Below are positions 52,424 through 60,559 of a DNA stretch of 64,000 nucleotides, one piece after another (position 1 is the stretch's first letter; each line of letters begins with the position of its first letter). Below the pieces are notes generated by a model. The model did no database searches. It worked only from the letters and a program-made list of their open reading frames with translations, and was not told the origin of the DNA. Source of the DNA: an uncultured Lewinella sp. (GTDB lineage: Bacteria; Bacteroidota; Bacteroidia; Chitinophagales; Saprospiraceae); NCBI GenBank assembly GCA_937873655.1, contig CALMYQ010000051.1, positions 40,342-104,341 on the forward strand, written 5' to 3'. The position numbers and the translations under genes were made by a program.

Positions 52424-55400
52424 ACCTTGATTCTCTGTCCTTCCGAATGACTGCTGAATTCCGGGGCATACATGCACTGAATGGTAGATATGCCGTTGGA
52501 AAAGTCGCCGCGAAGGTTAGCCCGCAGCGGGTATTCAAAGATATAGGTCCCTTTTCGGAGGTTATCAAAAAAGAAGTTGGTCGCCGCATCGCCCGGGCTT
52601 TCGTAATAACCCAGGCCGCCCTGCCACCTGTACCGGCTTTCGGTTTCGATGGGTTCCAGACCCGCAGCGCGCATATCTTTCAGGTGGACGTATTCCATGT
52701 CCCGGTCGACGCGCAATTCCAGGCGCACCTTGACCTTGTCGCCGGGATGGAGGTCATTGGCGGACCGGAGCGCCACCAGAACCGGACCCGTATCCCCTGT
52801 TCTTTCGATATACAGGGATTTCTTGAGCGTCAGGGGCGTTTCCCTGAAGGTGGTGATCTTGTCCAGGTCTTCAAAATATTGCCAGTACAGGGCGCCCCAG
52901 GCAACGGATTTGTTCGGGTTTTTGACCTTGACCGTGGCCATTTTGGCGCTGACCTCATCGCCGGTCCAGGCGGTTTTGAAATAACCTGTGCCGGCTTTGG
53001 CATTGGTTTGCGCCTGTGCCAGTTGGCCGGCGATGGCCTTTGAATTGCGGTCGGGGAATCCGATCTTGAGCGGCTTGGCCGGCAGCAGCCAGTTGTCGCC
53101 GTAGTTCAACAGGGCGTAAACGGCGGCGGCAGTGGCTTTGGTCGTCCCCCAATGGTTGGTCTGTTTGTTCTTCAGCAACCAGACTTTCAGGTCGTCAACA
53201 GCCTGATCGTCTTTGGCTACTTCCGCAAATACCTCGATCATGGCCGCATGCGTTTCGATGGGGAGCTGGTACCAGAACCAACCCGTATCGTATTTCCAGT
53301 ACATGCCCAGTTCGGGGTTGTTGAGCGCCCGTTCCCTGAGCGACCGGACGATGGCGCCCGCGTCCTGGGTTTTGTGCCGGCGGTTGAGGGACAGCGCCAG
53401 CAGCGCCTGTTCGTACAAGCCGCGTTTGTTCCAGAATTGGGAGGCTTGGCCGAGGTAATAGCCCGTGATCATTTCCAGTTCGTCGGTCAGGGGGTAGTCA
53501 AAGAAGGACCGGGCATACAAATAGTGGATCACAACCTGGCTGAGGTGGTCGTCTTCCCATTTGACGTCGCCTTTTTCAACGGCCTTTTCAAGCTCCTTGT
53601 ATTGATTGATCAAAGCCTGGTCGATAAAGCCCACGGCATTTTCGGCGATGTAATCTGCGGAGGTGGTTTCCTGAGGTTTCAGGACGCCGAGCGATTTAAG
53701 GTGGCCCAGGCCTTCGACGATATATTGGGTGATGTACCAGCTTTCCGGGCCGCCGGGAAACCAGGAGAACCCGCCGCTTTCGGACTGGCGCTCCTCCAGG
53801 GTGGCCAACGTAGCCGACTGCTCCTGCTCCATGCGGGCCAGATCAAACAGCAACGCGATGTTTTTCTGTTGTTCCTCTTCCGATTTGGCGTCCCGCAGCC
53901 AGGGTGTTTCCGTCAGCAATACGTTCTTGATCTCCTCATTGGCGGTCAGGGGGCTCTGCATGCCGCCTTCCTTTTTCCATTTTTCGAACATCTCCCGGAT
54001 AGCTGGGTGCTGATTCACGACCGAGGCCGCCAGCGCATTGGCATAAAACCTGTTAAAGATCTGTTCGCTGCACTGGTAGGGATATTCCATCAGGTAGGGC
54101 AGGGACTGGACGGCATACCAGGCGGGGTTGGAGGTGAATTCCAGGGTTAGCCCGTGGTGTTGCAGCGTCGTGGAAGCGTTGTTTTTCAAGTGCTCCAGCG
54201 TAAAGGTTTTGGTCTCTTTGCCCCGGAGCGGCAGCGGCAACGTTTCCGTGACCAGCATCCGGTTGGTGAGTACGGGTACGGGCGCTTCTTCGCCGTCGGC
54301 AAATTCGCCGGACTGGGCAGTGACGCGGTAGACAACGGCGCTGGTCAACCCGGTCGGGATGGTCAGGTTCCAGGCTACCGGTGCGGATTGGCCGGCTTCG
54401 GTCCTAAAGGCGACCTCAGTTTGCGTCAGGCCGAATTCCTTGTTGAGCGGCTGCATGCTGACGGCATCCAGGATCTCCAGGCGCGCCGTGCCTGCCAGGG
54501 GTTTTTCAGCCATGTTAACCACTTTGGCTGTCCATTCGATCCGGTCGCCTTCACGCAGGAACCTGGGCTGGTTGGGCAGCACCATCAGGTCTTTACTGGT
54601 GACGACCGTGCGTTCGGTGAGCCCGAATCTGAGGTCCTTCGTGTGGGCAAAAGCCAGGAATTTCCAACGGGTAAGGGCCTCATTCATTTTGAATTTGATG
54701 AGCACATCCCCGTTTACATCCGTGGTCAGATGCGGCAGGAAGAAGACGGTTTCATTCAGGTTCTTTCGCACCGGAAAAGCGCCCGTTTCCCCGGTTTTAT
54801 CCCGGGGTTGTTCCATTCCTGCCATGGCCGCCAATTCCTGTTGCGGTATGGCCTCAGGCGCCATGGGCGCCAGGGATTTGGGCATAGCCGCTGAACTGTA
54901 GGTTTCAAAATCGGCGGAAGTATCCATTGCCATGGACCTCCTGACTATGCGGTCGCCCATGAAGTTGCGGTAAATGCCGTACCCGGGAGAAATGTTGAAC
55001 CAGTTCAGGGAGCGGTAATGCTTCCCTCCGGAATAAGGCGCCGGACGGGAAACCGGGTAGTTGATCCAGTCAAAATAAGTTACGCCGTCTGCGATTTGAG
55101 TCCATGTTGAGAAGTCATAGTGGATAGGGTAGTGGTTGAAGGTCCAGTTGTTGGGTTCGAATGCATCCAGGGAGGCATCGTACATGGCTGCCACCAATTC
55201 AGCCGCCGCTTTTTCTTTTTCCGGTCCGCTGATCCTGAGCCGCCACTCCTCTTCCTGGCCGGGAAGCAGCTTATCTCTGAAGGATTCATAGGTAATGGTC
55301 AGCTCCTTGTTGTTCCAGGGAACCTGAATGAAGCGGCTGTCGGTGAATACCCGGTTTTGCCATTGGACCAGCGTGAAGATCTGCAATCCGCCCCTGTCTT

Positions 55401-58400
55401 CTTCCGTCAGCCGGTAACGGATGGCATTCTCCGAACTCACGTTGATCCATCTTTGACTGAGGTTGGCCTGATTCCGGGTGATTTCATAATACAGGTGGAG
55501 CGGAACTGCCGGGCGGCCCAGGTTCAGCTGAAGTTCCTCGCCAGGTTGGTAGGCCTCTTTCAGGTCAACCGGCGCGAAGAGGAGATCCGGGGGCAACGTT
55601 GTGCCGTTGTCGGCCAGGACCGTTATTTTTTGTTCGGAAACGAGCTCTTCCCCGCCCGGCGTCTTTGTCGAGAACCGGATCCAGTAATGACCGGCGGGCC
55701 AGGCGGAAACATCCAGGTTGAGGGACGGATCGGCTCCGGTATTGACGCTGCCTGACCAGACCTGTTCGGCCTTGGGCCAGTTTTGAGGCTGGTTTTCTTC
55801 CTGGTAGGGCATGAATGGGAAATCGGCCTTAAATTTTTCCCGGGGTATCACCGGCAGGTCGGGCGTATCCCACAACCGGCCGATCAGGGGCCGGTCCGGG
55901 CCTTGCAGCCGGTGGATGGTTACGGTGCCTTCAACCGGTTGATCTTTACCGTCGAGGTTTTGGGCGGTGAGCTCTATTTTCAGGGTTTGTTCCCTGTTCC
56001 AGGAATCGGGCGCTTTTATACCCGTGACCAGGCCGATATAAGCCAGTTTGACGGTTTTTTCCGCACTGTGGGTTTCTCCGGTAATGTCGATGACATTGGC
56101 GTATACGATAAAATCAAAAGCCGGCCGTTGTTCCCGGGTCAGGGTTCTGTCGGGCGCTGCTTTGAACAGAATTTCAAATTTGCCGTCGGCATCGGTGGTG
56201 GTTTCGCCTTGGGTTATTTCCATGGTATTGCCGGCGTAAACCGGGATGCGCCACCAGGGCGCCCATGGGAACCGGACTTGCCGGACCACCCGGTAACGGA
56301 CGACCGCCCCATCGATATTGCTGCCGGCGTAGGCTTTGGCCTGCCCTGTGACGGTTACATCCTGGTCGAGGGCAAACGCTTGTTCCAGGGTATCGAAGGT
56401 GACCTCAAATTTCGGCCGTTTGTATTCCTCAACGCCAAAATCCTGGTAGCCGTTACCTACGTCCGAGTGGAGACTCATTCTGCCCAGCAATCCGCCCGTC
56501 GGCGCCTGGAAGGTTCCGCTCACCGTGCCGTAATCGTTGGCCTTGAGGGCAAGATTGGCTATTTCCTGTCCGTTCACATCCTGCAGTGAAACGTTGACCC
56601 GTTTGCCGGGCAGGACAGAGGGGATGCCCTCCGGTGTTTTCCGCATCAGGATGGCCTTGAAATAGATGGTTTGCCCTGGGCGGTAGATCTGGCGGTCCAG
56701 GAAGAAATGGGTAAGTTCGGTTGGCGAAAAATCTGCTTCGCGATTATTGGCGTAGCTGTAAAAAGAGCGATTCGGGTCCAGGGTATCGCTGCCTTTGGTG
56801 AACATGACCTTATAGGATACGTCGCTCCCCAGGGTAACCTTCACGAAGCCGTTGGCATCTGAGAAAGCCTCCGTCAGTTTTTGGCGTTCCTGTTTGCCGG
56901 TTCCCCTGTTGTAGCGGAAGGTGAAAAATTCGGCCTTCACGCCGGATTCGGGGTTGCCGGTGGCGCGGTCGGTCAACAGGAAAACCTGGGTATCGCTTCC
57001 GTAGCCGCCCTGGTAAAAAGCGGTGAGTCTGGATACGTCAAAGGCCACTTTCGCCAGCAGGGTCGATTTGTCGGAAAAGTCCTGGCTGGCGGCGCCGATC
57101 AGCAGGTATTGGCCCGACGGCAAGGCCGGAATTTCAATTTCCGATTGGTGCGATTGGAAATCACCCGGCAGGTCGAATGCCTGGATCCATTCGGCAATGG
57201 GCGGCAATCCGGCATAATAAGCCTGGACCTGCTGGTAATCAATTTTCTGGAGTTCTTCCTCATCTGGGGCCTTTACGACCTTGAACCAGAGCTTGGGCGT
57301 GTTTCGGTATCCGACAAAAGCCAGCGTCGGCCGGTCCGGCAGGCTTACCGATTCGGTTTGCAGTTCAAATTCCTGTTTTTTGATCGCTGAAACCAGCTCG
57401 GTACAGGACTGGGCGCCCATCGATCCGGGGAACCGCCGGATGCCTTCTTCACACCATTTCAGGGCTTCCTTTCGGTACCACCTTTCAGGGCTTTCCTTAC
57501 CCGGCAGGTAACTCGACGACTGATTGTAAAACCATTGGGCCAGCTGGTAGCAGGCTTCACTGCTCATCGGGTGGCCGGCGTATCCTTTAATGACGTTTTC
57601 GAGCGCCTGCCGGTAGTATTCTTCTTTCTCCGGGAGGATACTGTTGCGGTACACAAAATCCAGCCGTTTCAGGTCGGCGTCGAGCATGGCCTTTGGGTCG
57701 GCGTCCTTGAGGTGCCGTTGGATCAGGTCCTGCAGCAAGGTCAGCGCCTTGAGGTGAAAGGAGGTCGAATCCCTTGAGGAAATGTCAAGGGCTGCAAAAG
57801 CCGCAGCCGGTGCAAAATACTCCGGTTGATCCAGGTAGAAGCGGTATGCCGGGGCGTTGAGGTAGGTTTGTTCGTTGGAGAAATGATCGATCGCCCTGTG
57901 GGCCAGGAAGTCGTAGAGGGTCGGACGCAGGTCGTCAACGCCTTCGCCGCCAGTGGTGACGGCATCAAAGAGGTCGATGTTCACCGCGGTCAACCGGGGA
58001 TCGTCCAGAGAGGCCAGGTAGTAGCGTGTACTTTCGGAGATCAGCTTGCCGACCGGCCAGGTTGCGGGGTCGTTTTCGTTGACCTCTTCCAGTTCTGTCC
58101 GGTCGCGCAACGACCAGTAGCGGCTCTGCAGGTAGTTGAAATAGAATTCGCCGATCATGGAGCGGAGCACGAGGTTCACCGGAAAAAGAGCTCCGGCTTC
58201 TTCGGTTTGCAATTGTCTTACAATCCGGATCGGGGTGTCTTCTTCGCTGACCTGGGCCTGGTATTTGGCTGTATAGGCGATGGTCTTGATGACCTGGGCC
58301 GGGTTATTGTCCCGGACAGCACGCTGATGGAGCGGGGTCACAAGTTCCAGGGCGGATTGCGGGAGGCCCTGGTTTTCCAATGAGTCGATCAGCTTCCATT

Positions 58401-58515
58401 CGGCCTCATACAGGTCTTTAGAAAAGTTGGGCATTAAGGCAGGATTTTGGGCTTTAACCAGGGACAGTGCGCCGAATAGGAGGCACAATGCCATTGTACT
58501 TGTTCTCATCATCAT
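52417..58515 (-). CDS. Bacterial alpha-2-macroglobulin family protein
   Basis: This very large 2032-residue exported protein has a signal peptide (about 1-23, ending VKAQ). It has an N-terminal helical region specific to the Bacteroidota type (about 24-420), macroglobulin domains including MG2 (DRQIYRPGQTIYFKAILMRKT, about 625), an A2M region (MNEALTRWKFLAFAHTKDLRFGLTE) and a thioester domain with the intact CxEQ motif (YPYQCSEQIFNRFYANAL, about 1480). A terpenoid-cyclase-like helical domain and a receptor-binding-like end follow. Such proteins trap proteases in the periplasm through the thioester. No pbpC gene adjoins, unlike in proteobacteria. The stop codon lies within a 9-bp repeat array. 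Confidence 0.95.
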   Translation of the reverse strand: MMMRTSTMALCLLFGALSLVKAQNPALMPNFSKDLYEAEWKLIDSLENQGLPQSALELVTPLHQRAVRDNNPAQVIKTIAYTAKYQAQVSEEDTPIRIVRQLQTEEAGALFPVNLVLRSMIGEFYFNYLQSRYWSLRDRTELEEVNENDPATWPVGKLISESTRYYLASLDDPRLTAVNIDLFDAVTTGGEGVDDLRPTLYDFLAHRAIDHFSNEQTYLNAPAYRFYLDQPEYFAPAAAFAALDISSRDSTSFHLKALTLLQDLIQRHLKDADPKAMLDADLKRLDFVYRNSILPEKEEYYRQALENVIKGYAGHPMSSEACYQLAQWFYNQSSSYLPGKESPERWYRKEALKWCEEGIRRFPGSMGAQSCTELVSAIKKQEFELQTESVSLPDRPTLAFVGYRNTPKLWFKVVKAPDEEELQKIDYQQVQAYYAGLPPIAEWIQAFDLPGDFQSHQSEIEIPALPSGQYLLIGAASQDFSDKSTLLAKVAFDVSRLTAFYQGGYGSDTQVFLLTDRATGNPESGVKAEFFTFRYNRGTGKQERQKLTEAFSDANGFVKVTLGSDVSYKVMFTKGSDTLDPNRSFYSYANNREADFSPTELTHFFLDRQIYRPGQTIYFKAILMRKTPEGIPSVLPGKRVNVSLQDVNGQEIANLALKANDYGTVSGTFQAPTGGLLGRMSLHSDVGNGYQDFGVEEYKRPKFEVTFDTLEQAFALDQDVTVTGQAKAYAGSNIDGAVVRYRVVRQVRFPWAPWWRIPVYAGNTMEITQGETTTDADGKFEILFKAAPDRTLTREQRPAFDFIVYANVIDITGETHSAEKTVKLAYIGLVTGIKAPDSWNREQTLKIELTAQNLDGKDQPVEGTVTIHRLQGPDRPLIGRLWDTPDLPVIPREKFKADFPFMPYQEENQPQNWPKAEQVWSGSVNTGADPSLNLDVSAWPAGHYWIRFSTKTPGGEELVSEQKITVLADNGTTLPPDLLFAPVDLKEAYQPGEELQLNLGRPAVPLHLYYEITRNQANLSQRWINVSSENAIRYRLTEEDRGGLQIFTLVQWQNRVFTDSRFIQVPWNNKELTITYESFRDKLLPGQEEEWRLRISGPEKEKAAAELVAAMYDASLDAFEPNNWTFNHYPIHYDFSTWTQIADGVTYFDWINYPVSRPAPYSGGKHYRSLNWFNISPGYGIYRNFMGDRIVRRSMAMDTSADFETYSSAAMPKSLAPMAPEAIPQQELAAMAGMEQPRDKTGETGAFPVRKNLNETVFFLPHLTTDVNGDVLIKFKMNEALTRWKFLAFAHTKDLRFGLTERTVVTSKDLMVLPNQPRFLREGDRIEWTAKVVNMAEKPLAGTARLEILDAVSMQPLNKEFGLTQTEVAFRTEAGQSAPVAWNLTIPTGLTSAVVYRVTAQSGEFADGEEAPVPVLTNRMLVTETLPLPLRGKETKTFTLEHLKNNASTTLQHHGLTLEFTSNPAWYAVQSLPYLMEYPYQCSEQIFNRFYANALAASVVNQHPAIREMFEKWKKEGGMQSPLTANEEIKNVLLTETPWLRDAKSEEEQQKNIALLFDLARMEQEQSATLATLEERQSESGGFSWFPGGPESWYITQYIVEGLGHLKSLGVLKPQETTSADYIAENAVGFIDQALINQYKELEKAVEKGDVKWEDDHLSQVVIHYLYARSFFDYPLTDELEMITGYYLGQASQFWNKRGLYEQALLALSLNRRHKTQDAGAIVRSLRERALNNPELGMYWKYDTGWFWYQLPIETHAAMIEVFAEVAKDDQAVDDLKVWLLKNKQTNHWGTTKATAAAVYALLNYGDNWLLPAKPLKIGFPDRNSKAIAGQLAQAQTNAKAGTGYFKTAWTGDEVSAKMATVKVKNPNKSVAWGALYWQYFEDLDKITTFRETPLTLKKSLYIERTGDTGPVLVALRSANDLHPGDKVKVRLELRVDRDMEYVHLKDMRAAGLEPIETESRYRWQGGLGYYESPGDAATNFFFDNLRKGTYIFEYPLRANLRGDFSNGISTIQCMYAPEFSSHSEGQRIKVD

Positions 58516-58762
58516 GGTCTGGAGTTGGTTGGATCCGAATATTTAACAACCAAGATGCGTAAAAAATTATGGTAGCACGGCAATATTTCAGGGAAAGCCT
58601 GGAAAAGGGATCGGGATTGGGCAACGCAAGCTGTAAAAGCCTGTAAAAAGTAATTCGGCTGCCCGGCCCCTGGTTGGCCGTGGCGGCACTGAAAGGACAT
58701 TACAAGGTTGAAATGAGCGCATCACAGCGATATGATTTGGTCGGGTTTCTTCTGTACAGGCA

Positions 58763-59815
58763 TCAGGAAATGAACCGGCCGATCTCTACCTCAGAGACCG
58801 GAACAATACCTTCTGACACGTACCTGGCCATCGCTCGCGCCCAATACGGTCCTAGGCTCGTTCCCTTCGTACCCAATCCGTTAAAAATGCCCAGTTGCGG
58901 GAATTCCGGATGCAAACCGAGCAGAGGACGCCTGTCCTTAACCGTCGGGCGCAAAGCTGCCAGTTGATCCCGGATTTCGAAAGGTACCCTAACGAGGCTG
59001 GTGAGGTGGTTTTCCAGGTAATCTCTGCCTTTTTGGGAAGGAAGATCGTCTTCGAACCGGTTTTCACTGGTGGAACCGATCCAGCAACCGCCGTCCGGCA
59101 TCGGTACAATGAAGATCCGGTGTTTGAGGATCAGCTCCGGCGCCTGCCCGGCTAACCGGATAAGGAGGACCTCACCTTTGTTGCCCTGCAACGGCAAATG
59201 CCCGAACCAGGGGTTGTTAATACCTTTGGCTCCTTCGCAAAACAGGATTTTTCGGGCTTCAATTCCTTTATACCTGACACCGTCTCCAAACAATTCAACC
59301 GCGGTATAATCAAAAATTTCCTCAAGCAAGGCGCCTTCTGCTTTCAGTTTGTGGCGGTAGGTACGGATCAAAAGGGGGACATTCACCTGTGCGGATCCCC
59401 GGATCCCGCCGTAACGGAATGCGGGCTCTGTGGCCGACGAGTAAATGCCGGGATCCGGATTTGCAGTCAGATAAGGCTGATAGACCGGATCTGCGCACCG
59501 GGCCAGCCAGTCGTTCTCTTCACCAGGAGAGAACAGCGCCCTCAACACATTTATTTCCCGGTACAAGGGGACTTTGAGTTCTGATTCCAGTTGCCGGTAA
59601 ACAGCCCTGGCCACCGGCAGGAGTTCATCGATCATCCAGGATTTCACGTAGTGCCGCCCGGTAACCGGGTTGATGATGCCCGCCGCCACCTTGGAAGACG
59701 CCCGCTCGTAATCGTCATCCATGACCAGGACGGAGCAGCCCGCTTTTTGCAAAAAATGCGCCAAAAGCGTACCTGCAATACCCTGCCCGACAATGATGTA
59801 ATCCGTTTTGTTCAA
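58763..59815 (-). CDS. FAD-dependent oxidoreductase of the DAO family
   Basis: This 350-residue flavoprotein has an N-terminal Rossmann motif (YIIVGQGIAGTLLAHFLQKAG) and the D-amino-acid oxidase fold, including AAGIINPVTGRHYVKSW (about 45-61), a substrate domain, and the C-terminal FAD-contact stretch LRPTVKDRRPLLGLHPEFPQLGIFNGLGTKGTSLGPYWAR. The AGIINPVTGR stretch is typical of this small Bacteroidota group and also recalls the oxidase domain of MnmC. The substrate is probably an amino acid or imine, but this is not determined. It is flanked by a repeat array upstream and a 247-base gene-free gap before the alpha-2-macroglobulin gene. Confidence 0.88.
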   Translation of the reverse strand: MNKTDYIIVGQGIAGTLLAHFLQKAGCSVLVMDDDYERASSKVAAGIINPVTGRHYVKSWMIDELLPVARAVYRQLESELKVPLYREINVLRALFSPGEENDWLARCADPVYQPYLTANPDPGIYSSATEPAFRYGGIRGSAQVNVPLLIRTYRHKLKAEGALLEEIFDYTAVELFGDGVRYKGIEARKILFCEGAKGINNPWFGHLPLQGNKGEVLLIRLAGQAPELILKHRIFIVPMPDGGCWIGSTSENRFEDDLPSQKGRDYLENHLTSLVRVPFEIRDQLAALRPTVKDRRPLLGLHPEFPQLGIFNGLGTKGTSLGPYWARAMARYVSEGIVPVSEVEIGRFIS

Positions 59816-59840
59816 ATTTTGTTAATTGGTTCAAATAATC

Positions 59841-59899
59841 CGATTGATTCGATTGATTCGATTGATCCGATTGATTCGATTGATTCGATTGATCCGATT
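59841..59899. repeat. GATTGATTC 9-bp repeat array
   Basis: Six 9-base units read GATTGATTC, GATTGATTC, GATTGATCC, and then the same three again, forming a 27-base higher-order unit repeated twice. It lies between the start of the FAD oxidoreductase gene (59815) and the end of the MmcQ/YjbR gene (59924). It is the same motif as the arrays at 36.7 and 52.3 kb. Confidence 0.85.
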
Positions 59900-59923
59900 T
59901 TAGGATTAGGTTGACCAACCGGC

Positions 59924-60283
59924 TCAATCCATTGAATTATATATTTCTTTGACTTTTTTGGGCAGACTTTTCACGATCAGGTCGTAAGAATGATCGATCA
60001 GTTCCTTGAGCATGGAGGTATTCAGGCTGCCTTCGAAGTCAACCGTATTCCAGTGGTGCTTGTTCATATGCCAACCGGGCCGGATCTCTTCATATTCCTC
60101 GCGGAGTTCCTCCACCCGGTCGGGATCGCATTTCAGGTTGACGGTAAACCGGATGCTGTCCAGCCCCGTAATGGCAAAGATCTTGCCCATCACCTTAAAA
60201 ACGAGGGTTTCCTCCCCGAAAGGAAAGGTCTCTTCCACTCCTTTTTTAGCCAGGCAATAAGCGCGGAAACTTTCTATATCCAT
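59924..60283 (-). CDS. MmcQ/YjbR family protein
   Basis: This 119-residue cytosolic protein of the MmcQ/YjbR family has a CyaY-like fold with a predicted double-wing DNA-binding surface. Family features are ESFRAYCLAKKGVEETFPFGEETLVFKVMGKIFAI near the start, then NLKCDPDRVEELREEYEEIRPGWHMNKHHWNTV and a C-terminal helix ELIDHSYDLIVKSLPKK. The start at 60283 was chosen because conserved sequence begins there. The longer frame runs into the tRNA fragment. The physiological role is unknown. Confidence 0.93.
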   Translation of the reverse strand: MDIESFRAYCLAKKGVEETFPFGEETLVFKVMGKIFAITGLDSIRFTVNLKCDPDRVEELREEYEEIRPGWHMNKHHWNTVDFEGSLNTSMLKELIDHSYDLIVKSLPKKVKEIYNSMD

Positions 60284-60340
60284 TTCGCGTTGATTGTGTG
60301 CGGAAAGATAAAGGACATTTTCCTTTTTTGAAAATATCCG

Positions 60341-60348
60341 TATATTTG
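60341..60348 (+). promoter_or_regulatory. Promoter box of the tRNA-Arg gene
   Basis: TATATTTG is an exact -7 box. Transcription would start near 60355, before the degenerate tRNA copy and the intact tRNA-Arg. Confidence 0.6.
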
Positions 60349-60372
60349 CGCGCCTTTTCAGGCGATTAAAAT

Positions 60373-60404
60373 GACCCTGTAGTTCAAGGGATAGCATACC
60401 ACGC
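60373..60404 (+). pseudogene. Degenerate 5' tRNA copy
   Basis: The segment shares TAGTTCAAGGGATAG, the D-arm, exactly with the intact tRNA-Arg 44 bases downstream. It then diverges in the anticodon region and has no T-arm or 3' acceptor. It looks like a truncated tandem duplication in the leader of the tRNA transcript. Confidence 0.65.
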
Positions 60405-60416
60405 TGATGAAAAATT

Positions 60417-60491
60417 GATCCCGTAGTTCAAGGGATAGAATAGAAGTTTCCTAAACTTTTGATCCAGGTTCGAATCCTGGCGGGATCACCA
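60417..60491 (+). tRNA. tRNA-Arg (anticodon CCT), with encoded CCA
   Basis: The acceptor stem pairs perfectly (GATCCCG with CGGGATC). The D-arm is GTTCAAGGGATAGAA, the anticodon arm GAAGT-TTCCTAA-ACTTT places CCT in the loop (reading AGG), and the T-arm is CCAGG-TTCGAAT-CCTGG. The discriminator is A at 60488, followed by a genomic CCA. It is preceded by a promoter box and followed by a terminator. Confidence 0.95.
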
Positions 60492-60500
60492 GATAATGAC

Positions 60501-60534
60501 AAGCCGGTTCGTGAGAACCGGCTTTCACATTTTT
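60501..60534 (+). terminator. Rho-independent terminator after tRNA-Arg
   Basis: A perfect stem AAGCCGGTTC-GTGA-GAACCGGCTT is followed by a short T-rich tract (TCACATTTTT). Confidence 0.8.
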
Positions 60535-60559
60535 AGCGCCGATAACAGAAAAACCAATT

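Noticed and set aside
51772..53043. 423-codon plus-strand frame containing Ile-Glu-Ser-Ile-Asp-Ser runs
   Set aside because: It joins two antisense shadows through the 9-bp repeat array, which simply translates as a periodic peptide.
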